A stretch of 64,000 bases of DNA, taken from NCBI GenBank assembly GCA_035352895.1, contig DAOPYN010000004.1, forward strand, positions 61,012 through 125,011, given 5' to 3'. Under the pieces are notes generated by a model. It did not search any database. It saw only the letters and a list, made by a program, of their open reading frames with translations, and was not told where the DNA came from. The translations under genes were made by a program, and so were the position numbers. Of this stretch, positions 8,382 through 18,500 are shown in pieces (positions within the stretch are counted from its first letter, which is position 1; each line of letters starts with the position of its first letter). The DNA is from UBA5070 sp035352895. GTDB taxonomy: Bacteria > Fibrobacterota > Fibrobacteria > UBA5070.

Positions 8382-8420
8382 AAGGCTGCGGGCGGCGATC
8401 CTCGGTCCGCCCGCAGCCTT
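8382..8420 (+). terminator. strong perfect hairpin after exbD
   Basis: A 14-bp perfect stem (AAGGCTGCGGGCGG, 8382-8395, with its complement 8407-8420) and an 11-nt loop. It is followed by CCAATT rather than a T-run. It is stable enough to attenuate or block processing between exbD and the VWA lipoprotein gene at 8479. Confidence 0.5.
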
Positions 8421-8478
8421 CCAATTCCCGTCCAACCTCCATTCAAAAATTCCAAACCTCTTTCCGGAGTCCACTCCA

Positions 8479-11145
8479 ATGTCCAAACGACGCTTCCTGC
8501 AAGCGGCGGCCCTGCTGGCTTTGTCCATCTGCGGCCTTTGCGCCTGCAAACATCCGATCTCCGTGGGATCCGCGGCCAGCGCGCAACCCACCGACGACAA
8601 CCAATGTCCACCCGAGGGCCCTTTGGCCTGGAAGCTGGACCCGCCCATCGTGGGTACGGACACCATCCAGGACCTGTTCCCGCTCCAGTCCATCGACGTC
8701 ACCACCCGCGTGTCCGGACCCGTGGCCCACGTGAAGGTCCACCAGGTGTTCGGGAACGGCAACAAGGTTCCCGTCGAGGCCGTGTACCTGTTCCCGCTTC
8801 CCCACAAGGCTGCCGTGCGCGACATGGCCATCCGCACCAAGGACCGCGTGGTGCGCGCCGTGATCCAGCGCCGCGCGGATGCCCGCCGCACCTACGAAGA
8901 CGCCTCCCGCCGCGGCCAGCAGGCGTCGCTTCTGGAGCAGGAACGCGACGACGTGTTCACGCAATCGGTGGCCAACCTCATGCCCGGCGACACCATCGGG
9001 GTGGACATCGAACTGGTGGTCCCGCTGGTCCACGCCGACGGATGGACTGAATTCGCCTTTCCCACCGTGGTGGGTCCGCGTTTCTGTCCTCCAGGCAAGG
9101 TGCCGGACATGGGTCGCATCGGCGCTCCGAGGCTTCCCTCGGGAATGGCACCTCCGCAGAAATTGACCATGAACGTGACCGTTGACGCGGGATTCCCCCT
9201 CCAGGCCCTGGAAAGCCCCACCCACTGCCTGCGCACGGAAGGAAAGCGCGATCCCGAATCGATCTGGCACGGACCGGTCTCCGTGAGCCTCAAGCCCGGC
9301 GGGGTACCGCCCACGCGCGACTTCGTCCTGCGCTGGAAGACGCGGCAGGACCAGAGCTCGGCCACGGTCCTCGCCGACGGAGAAGAGCAAAACGGGCATT
9401 TCCTGGTGGAACTTCAGCCTCCCGCGATTCCCGGCGACGACAACTCCACCGCCAAGGAACTCGTATTCCTGGTGGACCAGTCCGGCTCCATGGGCGGTGC
9501 CCCGCTGGATCTGGTGAAGAAGGCGATGCGCACTTCACTGGAACACATGGAGCCTCGCGACCGGTTCCAGATCGTCGGGTTCTCCAGCACCGCGCAGTTC
9601 TTCGCGAAGGCTCCGGTGCCCGCCACCAAGGCCAACATCAAGGAAGGCATCGCCTGGGTGGACGCCCTGGACGCCAACGGTGGCACCATGATGCTGGAAG
9701 GACTGCAAGCGGCCTTCGCGGTACCGGTCGACAAGAAATCCCTGCGGATCATCGCGATGATGACCGACGGCTACATCGGAAACGAGCGCGAGATCGTCGA
9801 GTACGTGGCCAAGCAGATGGACGAGAACTCCCGCGCATTCGCCTTCGGGGTGGGAAGCTCGGTGAACCGCAGTTTCCTTTCCGACTTCTCCAAGGCCGGC
9901 AAGGGACACACGGAATTCGTCACACTGGACGAACAGCCGGATTCCGCCGTGGCGCGTTTCCACAACAAGATCCGCAGGCCGATTCTCACGGGAATCACCT
10001 TCGCATGGAAGGGCGTTGAGGCCACCGCGGTCCTTCCCGATCCGGTACCGGACCTTTTCGACGGCGACGGCCTTGTGGTCACGGGAAAGTACGCGAGGGC
10101 GGGATCGGGTACCCTGACCATCAAGGGGAAGGTTTCCGGACGGACAGTGTCGATGGATGTCCCTGTGGACTTCCGCAAGTCGCAATCCCGTCCCGAGATC
10201 GGATCCCTATGGGCACGCGCACGGATCGCACAGCTGCAGGGATCGGGAGAGGAATACCTGTCCCCCGATTCCGTCGAGTCCCTTACGCAGGTGGCTCTCC
10301 GCTACCGGCTCATGTCGCGCTACACCTCGTTTGTCGCGGTGGACGAGCAGGTGGTCAACAAAGGTGGCAAGCAGGAGAAGGTGGACGTGCCCGTGCCGCT
10401 TCCCGACGGTGTGACGGAATCCGCCCTGGGCGGAGGCGCCGACCACCTGATCACCACATCCCCTTCGGAAGGAGGATCGTCCGAAACGCGCTCCATGGTC
10501 TGGCCGCCGTCGTCTCCGTCTTCGGTGATGCGAAGCTCGACCATGGACAAGGTCGAGACAAGTTCCGACGGCCTGATCGGGGAAGCGTCAGATCCGTCCG
10601 AAGCCAACATGATCGACGTGATCCTGGCCGGTGGCGGAGGCCGCATGGAAACGAATGGACGCGGAGGTCGCGGTACGGGCGGTGATGGCGACCGAAGCGC
10701 TGGAATCGGTGGCATGGGAGGGCGGATGATGTCTCCGTCCAAGCGCTCTGGCGAAGTACGGCTGGGCAATAAGGGAGAGCCCTCCGCCAAGCCGATGGTG
10801 CGCGGCAACATCGCTCCCCCAAGACCCACCGATGTGGAGTTGGGGGGCGAAGCAGGTTCGCGCTCCCCGGAATCCATCCTGCGGGTGATCCGCCAACACA
10901 TCGGCGGCTTCCGCTACACCTACGAGAAGTTCCTGCGCGACAATCCCAAGCTGGGCGGGAAGATCACGCTCAAGTTCACCATCGCGCCCTCAGGCGACAT
11001 CATCGCGATCAACCTCGTCAGTTCCAACACGGGATCCGCGAAACTCGACGAGGAGATCCGGGACAAGGCAAAACGCATGAAGTTCGACCAGATCGAAAAA
11101 GGGAACGTGACGGTGACCTACACGTTCACCCTGGACAAGCAATAG
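8479..11145 (+). CDS. VIT-VWA lipoprotein with AgmX/PglI C-terminal domain
   Basis: An 888-residue protein. The N-terminus (MSKRRFLQAAALLALSICG, lipobox LCAC with Cys23) predicts a lipoprotein. Residues about 60-190 form a vault/inter-alpha-trypsin (VIT) domain, with FPLPHKAAVRDM as a typical VIT motif. Residues about 326-500 form a von Willebrand A domain with an intact MIDAS, FLVDQSGSMGG. Residues about 680-740 repeat the linker of the preceding AgmX protein (GEASDPSEANMIDVILAGGGG region) and residues about 795-888 are an AgmX/PglI domain nearly identical to that of the 6528 gene, pointing to a fairly recent duplication. VIT-VWA proteins usually mediate metal-dependent adhesion or assembly; fusion to a TonB-like domain suggests a surface or periplasmic partner of the same motor. 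GGAG eight bases before the ATG fixes the start. Confidence 0.85.
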   Translation: MSKRRFLQAAALLALSICGLCACKHPISVGSAASAQPTDDNQCPPEGPLAWKLDPPIVGTDTIQDLFPLQSIDVTTRVSGPVAHVKVHQVFGNGNKVPVEAVYLFPLPHKAAVRDMAIRTKDRVVRAVIQRRADARRTYEDASRRGQQASLLEQERDDVFTQSVANLMPGDTIGVDIELVVPLVHADGWTEFAFPTVVGPRFCPPGKVPDMGRIGAPRLPSGMAPPQKLTMNVTVDAGFPLQALESPTHCLRTEGKRDPESIWHGPVSVSLKPGGVPPTRDFVLRWKTRQDQSSATVLADGEEQNGHFLVELQPPAIPGDDNSTAKELVFLVDQSGSMGGAPLDLVKKAMRTSLEHMEPRDRFQIVGFSSTAQFFAKAPVPATKANIKEGIAWVDALDANGGTMMLEGLQAAFAVPVDKKSLRIIAMMTDGYIGNEREIVEYVAKQMDENSRAFAFGVGSSVNRSFLSDFSKAGKGHTEFVTLDEQPDSAVARFHNKIRRPILTGITFAWKGVEATAVLPDPVPDLFDGDGLVVTGKYARAGSGTLTIKGKVSGRTVSMDVPVDFRKSQSRPEIGSLWARARIAQLQGSGEEYLSPDSVESLTQVALRYRLMSRYTSFVAVDEQVVNKGGKQEKVDVPVPLPDGVTESALGGGADHLITTSPSEGGSSETRSMVWPPSSPSSVMRSSTMDKVETSSDGLIGEASDPSEANMIDVILAGGGGRMETNGRGGRGTGGDGDRSAGIGGMGGRMMSPSKRSGEVRLGNKGEPSAKPMVRGNIAPPRPTDVELGGEAGSRSPESILRVIRQHIGGFRYTYEKFLRDNPKLGGKITLKFTIAPSGDIIAINLVSSNTGSAKLDEEIRDKAKRMKFDQIEKGNVTVTYTFTLDKQ

Positions 11146-11290
11146 GACAGGAACCGACCTGTCTCCGCAGGTCGGCGGATCCCGGGAGCGCTTTCCCCGC
11201 GCGCCACCCAGGTGGCGGATCCGAACGGTCCGCCATCTTCCATTTTCCTTTGAACGCGCTTCGACTCGGGGCAGATCCTGACGGATCCCG

Positions 11291-11689
11291 TCAAAGACCC
11301 ACGCGCCCGCCCATGTAGGCCTTGCTGGCCTTGTGCTTGCGGCCGCTGTCGGCGGCATCGCGGCGCAGGGTTTCGCTCTTGCGACGAGCCTTCTCCTGCA
11401 GGGCCACATCCGCCTTGGAAACCTGCATGCCCATCTCCACGATGCGGTTGCGCGCGGCGAAGATCCTCGAACGCTCCTGGGGCGAAGGCGAGTTGGATTC
11501 CCACCGCTTCCAGATCCCCTGGATGCGCTCCACCAGAGGCTGTGCCGCTTCCAATGCATCCTGCCGTCGCCGGACGACTTCGTCCAGTCCTTCCGGATCG
11601 CCGCGCCACTGGGCTCCCGCGTCGCGAAACGGAGCGTAGGTGGCTTCCAGCTCCTCCAGGATTCTTTCCAGTTCGTCGGTCTCGATCAT
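11291..11689 (-). CDS. FliT/FlgN-like flagellar chaperone (tentative)
   Basis: A 132-residue, strongly helical, charged protein without signal peptide or membrane segment. It starts 4 bp after the fliS stop on the same strand and is the last gene of fliD-fliS-this. FliT or another export chaperone is the common third gene in such operons, and the size and coiled-coil character fit, but no family motif is clear. The C-terminal tail (KASKAYMGGR) is basic. It converges on the VIT-VWA lipoprotein gene; a perfect CCGACCTG / CAGGTCGG hairpin at 11154-11175 lies between them without a T-run. Confidence 0.6.
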   Translation of the reverse strand: MIETDELERILEELEATYAPFRDAGAQWRGDPEGLDEVVRRRQDALEAAQPLVERIQGIWKRWESNSPSPQERSRIFAARNRIVEMGMQVSKADVALQEKARRKSETLRRDAADSGRKHKASKAYMGGRVGL

Positions 11690-11693
11690 TGCT

Positions 11694-12116
11694 TCAGCCC
11701 ACCAGCGCGAAGGATTTCTTCTGACCAGACACCAGCTGGGGCTGGTTCTTGCGGACCTCCTCGGCGGCCACCTGCCAGGCCGACCTGAGTTCGGTCAGGA
11801 TCTTCAGCACATCCCTGACTCCCTTGTCCGATTGCTTGACGATGCTTTCGGTCAAGGTCCACCCCATGAAGTCGTAGAGACGCCACAGGTTCCTGGCGAT
11901 GTCGCCTCCCGCCTCGAAGTCCAGAGCGCAGGTCAGTTCGGTGACTCCCGCTTGCACCTTCCCGATCGCGTGGGCGCGGTCGGCGATCACACCATTGGCC
12001 TCGAGGGCCTTCTCGCACCATTGGATGCAGTGGTCGTACACCATCACCACGAGCTTGCCTCGGTCGGCGGTGTGGATGGCGGTGGAACGGTAGGTGTCGT
12101 GGACGTTCGGTTGCAT
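11694..12116 (-). CDS. fliS: flagellar export chaperone FliS
   Basis: A 140-residue protein that binds the C-terminus of flagellin in the cytoplasm and prevents premature polymerisation. The characteristic N-terminal block YRSTAIHTADRGKLVVMVYD matches the FliS family, followed by helical segments ending in the AWQVAAEEVR region. The ATG at 12116 is chosen because family homology begins a few residues later and nothing upstream matches. It lies 13 bp after the fliD stop, in the order fliD-fliS-fliT-like typical of flagellar filament-cap operons. Confidence 0.92.
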   Translation of the reverse strand: MQPNVHDTYRSTAIHTADRGKLVVMVYDHCIQWCEKALEANGVIADRAHAIGKVQAGVTELTCALDFEAGGDIARNLWRLYDFMGWTLTESIVKQSDKGVRDVLKILTELRSAWQVAAEEVRKNQPQLVSGQKKSFALVG

Positions 12117-12129
12117 GTTCCGTCTTTTC

Positions 12130-14175
12130 CTAACCCAGGGATCCGATTTGAGCCATGAACGCGCTGCTCTGGCTCTTGAGGTTGAGCATGGCCTTCTCCA
12201 TTCCGGTGAACTGGGACACCAGGTTGCTCCGGTACCTGTCCACCCGTTCCTGAACGGAATTGATCTGCTTGTTGTAGCTCTCGATCTGGCTCTTGACCGC
12301 ATTGGTGTCGGCCTTCAGGCTGCCGTCGATCATCGAGTTGACCTGGGCGATGTACTGGGCCACGTTGCCAGCGACACCGCGGACGAAGGTCGCGTTGACC
12401 GTTCCCGCCACGCTCGAAGCCACCGTGACGCCCAGCCCCTTGGAATTGCCCGACCGCGAGAAGAGGATGTCCCCCACCCGGTTTCCGGCCACGCCATCGA
12501 CCACGTCGGTGGAAGGGCTGAGGGCATAGGTGCCCGGCTTGGTGTCGTTGGTCCAGCCACCCACCACGGCGTTGGGGTTGTCGGTCCAGCCACTGTTGGA
12601 GAACAGCCGCGTGACCCCGTCGAAGTCCGCCGCCAATGCCGCCTGGAACTTGGTGGAATCCACCTCCAGGTAGCCGTTCTCCTTGTTGGTCACGATTCCC
12701 ACCGAGGCGAGGGAATCGTAGTTGGTCTTGCCGGAAAGCCCCGCGACGGGCTTGGTCAAGGAATCGCGCAGCTGGCTGACGATGGACCTCACGGTGGAGT
12801 CGAAGGTCAGCTCGCCCACGGTGACCTGGTTCTTGGTCATTCCCATGGAATCGGTCTTGCTTTCCACCTTCGTGGATGACTTCTCCCGCACGTACTTGTT
12901 CAAGGAATTGAAGGCGTCCAGGAACTCCGTCACCTTGGCCTGGATTCCGGCGTTGTCGCGGCTCAAGGAGAGGGTGGTCTCGTCGGTGGCGGTCTCGGAA
13001 ACGTCGTGCAGGGAAATGGTGGCCCCGGTGAGGGTGTTGGAGTCCTCGTTGGAGGAGGACGCGATGGCCAGGCCGTTCATGGTGTAGAAGGCGCTGCGGC
13101 CCTCCTGCAGGACCGTCTTCCAGCTGGTTCGACTTTCCGCGCCTCCGAGGGGAATGGTTCCTGTGCTTCCAGCGGCCATTCCCCAGGTGAAGTCCAAAGC
13201 CCCCCCTCCGGAGTCCTTGGCGACCAGCTCTCCCGAGGAATTGAGGGTCACGGTGGCGCCCATCTGGCCTGCCATGTAGGCGCGAAGCTCCTCGACGGTG
13301 ACATCCGCCAGGTTTGCCGTGCGGTTGCCGGAAATGGTGGAAGCATCCAGGGAAGCCTTGGATCCGCTCGCCGTCCCGCGGCTCCAGGAAAAGGACAACT
13401 TGTCCGTGCTGTTGTCGATGTTGTTCAACCCCAACCCGGTGTACAGCTCGCCCAGCTTGGTGGCACCCGTCGCCGCTCCCCCCGATTGCTGACGCAATTG
13501 GAAACTGGAGGCCTTGACGGTGGAGGAACTGGTCAGACCCAGCCCGGACAGCACCGTTCCACCGCTCTCCTCGGTGATGGTGAACGGATCGGACCCCTGG
13601 TCGACCCCGTTGAGCAGGAGGCGATTGTCGGATCCGCCGAAGTTCGCCACCGTGGCCGTCACTCCCGCACCGCTGGCCGCGTTGATCTTGGCGGCGATGT
13701 CCTTGAGGGTATCTCCGGCCAGGATCTTCACCGACACGGTGGAGGTGGCCCCGTCGGATTTCAGGGCAGCCGCGTTCTTGGAAATGTTCAGGGTCCCCGC
13801 CACTCCGAGCGCGGTCACCTGGGAATTCTTCGCGGAACTCGCGACCTTCCAGGTGGTGGCCAACTGCTGCACGTTCACACCGATGTTTCCCTGGATGCCC
13901 GACCCGGTACCGGAAATGGTCGCCACCTTGTCGTTGGTGGAACTCGCCTTGTACAGGGAAAAGTTCGACTGCTTGTACAGCGCCGTGGCCTTGCTGGACA
14001 GAGTGGAGAGCATGCTCTGCACCGTACCAAGAGTGGTCAGCTTCAGGCTTGCCTGGCTCTGCTTCTTCTGGACCGCCGCGACCTTCTGCTGCTCCAGGCT
14101 CACCAACTGATCGACCAGCGAATTGGTATCGATGCCCGAAACCAGTCCTCCAACACTGATGCCCGATGTGCTCAT
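12130..14175 (-). CDS. fliD: flagellar hook-associated protein 2 (filament cap) FliD
   Basis: A 681-residue secreted cap protein that promotes flagellin polymerisation at the filament tip. The N-terminal signature SGISVGGLVSGIDTNSLVDQ and the D0-D1 coiled-coil ends (about residues 1-70 and 620-681, with SYNKQINSVQERVDRYR) are typical of FliD. The variable centre is Ser/Thr/Gly-rich. No N-terminal Sec signal is present, as expected for type III flagellar export. Family members are usually 400-700 residues, so this is at the long end. It is the first gene of the fliD-fliS operon and is divergent from the sigma-factor gene at 14469. Confidence 0.95.
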   Translation of the reverse strand: MSTSGISVGGLVSGIDTNSLVDQLVSLEQQKVAAVQKKQSQASLKLTTLGTVQSMLSTLSSKATALYKQSNFSLYKASSTNDKVATISGTGSGIQGNIGVNVQQLATTWKVASSAKNSQVTALGVAGTLNISKNAAALKSDGATSTVSVKILAGDTLKDIAAKINAASGAGVTATVANFGGSDNRLLLNGVDQGSDPFTITEESGGTVLSGLGLTSSSTVKASSFQLRQQSGGAATGATKLGELYTGLGLNNIDNSTDKLSFSWSRGTASGSKASLDASTISGNRTANLADVTVEELRAYMAGQMGATVTLNSSGELVAKDSGGGALDFTWGMAAGSTGTIPLGGAESRTSWKTVLQEGRSAFYTMNGLAIASSSNEDSNTLTGATISLHDVSETATDETTLSLSRDNAGIQAKVTEFLDAFNSLNKYVREKSSTKVESKTDSMGMTKNQVTVGELTFDSTVRSIVSQLRDSLTKPVAGLSGKTNYDSLASVGIVTNKENGYLEVDSTKFQAALAADFDGVTRLFSNSGWTDNPNAVVGGWTNDTKPGTYALSPSTDVVDGVAGNRVGDILFSRSGNSKGLGVTVASSVAGTVNATFVRGVAGNVAQYIAQVNSMIDGSLKADTNAVKSQIESYNKQINSVQERVDRYRSNLVSQFTGMEKAMLNLKSQSSAFMAQIGSLG

Positions 14176-14357
14176 GGTATGGACTCCCTCGTCGACCCTG
14201 CCAATTGTCTCATCGGCATTCCGGGATGTCCACTTGAACCAAGCAATGGAAATGCCGAAGTTTCCTGCGTGTCGGTTGCGTCGAGAAGGAATCGCCTCGG
14301 CGACATTCCTTCCCAGATGTTTTTTCCGGGGGGGGTGAAAAAATATCCATACCCCTA

Positions 14358-14386
14358 TTGACTTTACAAGGGCTGGAAGCGAAATT
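14358..14386 (+). promoter_or_regulatory. possible promoter of the sigma-factor gene
   Basis: TTGACT at 14358-14363 is a good -35 hexamer and stands in an AT-richer patch of the 293-bp divergent fliD/sigma region. The -10 candidate 17 bp later (GAAATT, 14381-14386) is poor, so the assignment is tentative. A run of nine or so G followed by A-rich sequence precedes it near 14329-14345. Confidence 0.3.
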
Positions 14387-14468
14387 CCCTCGCGAACCCA
14401 TTCGGTACGATTGCAAATCCTCCCGAATCAATGAGTTGGCATAACATTCGCGAACGGAGAAAAGCAGC

Positions 14469-15296
14469 GTGGATAGCTCGGACGATACCTTACGACGGTA
14501 CCTGGACGATATTCGCAAGACTCAGCCCATCGACAGAAAAGCTGAGCAGCTCCTCTTCAAGAAGCTGGACCCCAAGGATCCCAACTACAACGATCGGGAT
14601 GCGCGTCGGGCCCGGGAGATGTTGATTCGCGCGAACATGCGTTTCGTGCTCAAGGTGGCCCTGCAGTACCGCGGCTGCCCCATCCCCCTTCCGGACCTCG
14701 TGTCGGAAGGTGCCATGGGCCTCATCCGCGCCATCGAGAGCTTCGATCACAGCCGCGGGCTCAAGTTCATCTCCTACGCGGTGTGGTGGATCAAGGCATA
14801 CATCACGCGCGCCATCAACGAGCAGGGAAGCCTGATCCGCCTGCCGGCCAACCAGCACCTGCGCGTGCGCAAGGCCCTCAAGAACAAGAGCAAGGGCGAA
14901 GAACTGACCGATGAAATCCGCGAGCTCATCCAATTGGGCGAAGCCGGCATTTCCTTCGACGCCCCCCTGAAGGCCGACACCAAGACCACCTACCAGGAAG
15001 TCTTGGCCGATCCTCGCGCCGCCAATCCCGAGCACGACGCCGAGATCAATTCGGTGGAGCTGATGGCGCACGAGCTTCTCAACGAGCTTCCCAAGCGCGA
15101 GAAGGACGTCCTCAAGGGGCTGTTCGGCATCGACCACGAAACGCCGCAAACGCTGCGCGAAGTGGGCGAAAGCCTCCAGATCAGCCACGAACGCGTGCGT
15201 CAGTTGCGCGACCAGGCCCTGCGGCGCATCAAGAAGGCCCGCAATCGCGAAGTGTTGCGCGAGAAGTACGAAGCCTACATCGCCGCCCTCAGCTGA
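14469..15296 (+). CDS. RNA polymerase sigma-70 factor, RpoD/SigA-like short form
   Basis: A 275-residue primary-type sigma factor. Region 1.2 (LRRYLDDIRKTQPI), region 2.1-2.4 (MRFVLKVALQYRG, PDLVSEGAMGLIRAIESFD, SYAVWWIKAYITRAI), region 3 and region 4.2 (LREVGESLQISHERVRQLR) are all present, while the acidic region 1.1 and the long non-conserved insert of proteobacterial RpoD are missing. This matches the short housekeeping sigma factors of Bacteroidetes and relatives, though a stationary-phase paralogue cannot be excluded. Translation probably starts at GTG 14469, with CGGAGA eight or so bases upstream. A strong terminator follows at 15325. Confidence 0.88.
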   Translation: MDSSDDTLRRYLDDIRKTQPIDRKAEQLLFKKLDPKDPNYNDRDARRAREMLIRANMRFVLKVALQYRGCPIPLPDLVSEGAMGLIRAIESFDHSRGLKFISYAVWWIKAYITRAINEQGSLIRLPANQHLRVRKALKNKSKGEELTDEIRELIQLGEAGISFDAPLKADTKTTYQEVLADPRAANPEHDAEINSVELMAHELLNELPKREKDVLKGLFGIDHETPQTLREVGESLQISHERVRQLRDQALRRIKKARNREVLREKYEAYIAALS

Positions 15297-15324
15297 TTCG
15301 GCCGCGACGGTTCACAAAATCGTG

Positions 15325-15357
15325 GAGACGCCCCGTCGGGGCGTCTCTTTCGTTTTT
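15325..15357 (+). terminator. intrinsic terminator of the sigma-factor gene
   Basis: A near-perfect GC-rich stem (GAGACGCCCC / GGGGCGTCTC) with a three-base loop at 15325-15347, followed by TTTCGTTTTT. It lies 29 bp after the stop codon. Confidence 0.85.
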
Positions 15358-15571
15358 GGGAACCGCGTTTTCGGGTCACCCGTCATGCACCCACATCATC
15401 CCCCCGCGTTTTGCAAACAATCCGATCGGGACCGCCGGAGTGTCGTCAGATTCTGGATGGCAAAGTCCGCGGTTGGAAAGCCAAGTGTCTTCATAAACGG
15501 TACGATGGCAGCCCAGGAGCCGCTATAGATTTGATGGCAGCCCCCCCTTTATCCGATCAGGAGTCCTTGCC

Positions 15572-18500
15572 ATGTCGCGTCTGAGTGTCCCCGCCTTGTG
15601 GATGGCTTTGTCGATCGCAATCCCCACGGCTTCCCAAGCCGGCCCCACGCTCCCCCCCAACGCCGATCTTTCGCTGGTCTCCGAGCCACTCAAACCCTGG
15701 ATTCCCTGGGTGCTTCGGGATCTGGGCGACGATGCCTGTCCCGGCCACGAGGAAGATTCCCGCGTCTGCATCGCCACCTCCAAGCTTTCCATCCAAGCCG
15801 ACAAGAAAGGTGCCTCCTTCACCTTGTCGGGGACACGCTACAGTCCGGGACGCGTCCAACTACCCGGCGACAGCGCCGCTTGGCCGGTGGAGGTTCGCGA
15901 CCGAGGCCTGTCGATTCCCGTCGTGGGAGACGACGAAGACCAGCCGTTCGTGGAACGGCCCGCGGGAGCCTTCGCGATCACGGGACGACTGACCTGGAAG
16001 AAGCGCCCCGCTTCCCTTTCCCTGCCCGCCGACATCGCCATCCGCCAGCTGAGCGTGGATGGAAAGACCGCCGCCTTCGACGTCGAGGAATCGAGGATGT
16101 GGCTGGAAACCCAGCTTTCGGAGGATTCCGAGGGCGACGAAGATGCCCTGGACACCATCTCCAGTCTGGAGATCCGCGTTCAGCGCCTCCTCCAGGACGG
16201 CTCTCCCATGGAACTGGTGACCACCCTGGAACTGGTGGTGGGCGGAAAGGAACGGCGGATCCAACTGCCCGGCGTGATCCCCGCGAACTCTCGCGCCGTG
16301 GAGTTGAACTCCTCCCTGGCGGGTCGACTCGACGGCAAGGGAGGATTGGAACTGACTCTGAGGCCGGGAACCTGGAACGTGGTGGTGAAATCCCTGCTTT
16401 CCGGAACGCCTTCGCTTCTGGAAGTGAACAAAGCTCCCGACCCCTGGCCATTCCAGGAAGTCTGGAGCTTCCGGGAAAATGCGAACCTGCGCGGACTGTC
16501 CTTCGAGGGGGCCCCGGCAGTCAATCCCATCCAAGCCGGACTGGACGCAAGCCTGCGCAACCTGCCCGCATGGAGCCTGGATTCCAGCCACCCGTTGCGA
16601 ATCAAGGTGGTGCGCCAGGGCGCGATCCATCCAGATTCCATGAAGGTTTCCCTGGAACGCATCCTCCATCTGGACGCAAACGGACCGGGCGCCACCGTGG
16701 AAGATCGCTACGCGCTCGATTCCTGGCGTCCCACGCGATTCTCGCTGCGCGCACCCCTGGATGTGTCACGTATGGTGCCCTATCCCGGTGGACCCTCCTT
16801 GATCACATCCATCGGTTCCGACGAAGCCGGCATCAACCTGTACAACTACACCCAGTCCGTGACTGTCCTGGGCAGATTCGCGGACGGATCCTGGCGCCAG
16901 GCATCTGCATCGGGGACGGCAACCCGTCTGGAAAAGCTGCGACTGGATGTGAAGGCGCCCGCCGGCTGGTGGATCGTGGCGTTGACGGGGATCGACGGAG
17001 CCGAGGAATACTCCACCTGGAGATCCCTCTGGAGCGAGACGGAACTGGTCTACGCGGCCATCCTGGTGGGCCTGTTGTACCTGGCCGTCGGCCGCATGGC
17101 CGCCCTTCTTGCGATGGTCTTCCTGGCCGCGGGGCGGTTCGATCTGGTCGGCACGTCGGCCTGGATGGGCCTGGCGATCGTCCTCTTCCTGCGCTCGCTC
17201 TCCGACCGCCTTCCTGATCCCAAGAGGGAATTCTTTCGACGGATTCTGAATCCACTTGTGGTGATCGGATTGGCGTGGAGCGCTTGGAGCCTCGTTTCCG
17301 ATTCCAGCGCGCAGTGGATCCGGATCTCCCACCCCTCGGCGCGGCAAGAGGCGCCGGCTTCGGGGAACTCGTGGATCCCAAGGATCGGGACGATGGCCGA
17401 AAACAAGGAGATGGATATCCGCCTCGACACGACCGCCGTCGTGGAAGCATACGCGGACGCACCCGCAGGGTCCTCGGAAGCGCGAACGATTTCCCATCCA
17501 CCAACGTCTCCGGCTTCGGTCATGAGCAGCTCGGTGATGGACCGGATGGAGGAAAGTTCCGACCAACTGTTGGGCGAGGACGTGGATCCCAACGCGACCA
17601 ACATGATCGACGTCATCCTGGCCGGTGGCGGCGGCCTGAAGAAAGGGGATCGCAAACATGGCGCGTTGGGCGACGGGGACCGGATGGCCCGCAGCGGGCG
17701 CATCGGTCTGGGTAGCGACACGCGCAGTGGCGTCGGCATTGTGGACAGAGGACGCAAGGTCAAGCCCGACATCGCTGCCAAGCGCGAACGCGATCCGTTC
17801 CTGGATGGGGTGATCCAAACGGGACCCGGCATTCCCTCCCTCTCCGGAACGACCGCCCGATTGGAAAGCGGCTACCCGGTGGCCGCCGATGCGAAGGTCC
17901 GGATCTGGACCCTGGGAACCAACGTGGTCCGGGCGGTGCGCCTCCTGGGGATCCTGATGGGCTGGATGCTCCTGGTCCACATCGTCCGCAGGCGTTCGTC
18001 GTTGGGCGTGCCGTCTATTCCCTCGACGACTCCCGTCGCCGGAGCGCTGGCCCTGCTCGTGATGCTGGCCCCCGCGCCAGCCGTCGCCCAAGCCATGCCT
18101 TCGTCCGAAATGCTCGAGGAGCTCAAGGGAACCCTGACCCGCGCACCCGACTGCGAAGGATCGTGCGCGGACATCTCGCGGATCGCCGTGGCCTCCCAAG
18201 GTCCGGACATCCGACTTGAGTGCAACCTCCAGGCCCTGGCCACCACCACCCTCCAGCTTCCACAGGGAGACTGGACCCTTGTAGACATTTCCTGTCCAAC
18301 ATGTTCCTTCGGAAGCTCCGGCAACGCGCCGTTCGCCGTGGTGACCAAGGGAACCCACACCTTGACCATGGTCGGTCGCCCCTCCGGCAAGGACCTCGTG
18401 TTCTCCTTTCCCGTCCGTCCGCGCGTCCTGGAAGTGAACACCGCCGGCTGGGTCCGCCTGGACGACGGCAGGGGATCCCTGCACCTCTCACGGGCCAAGG

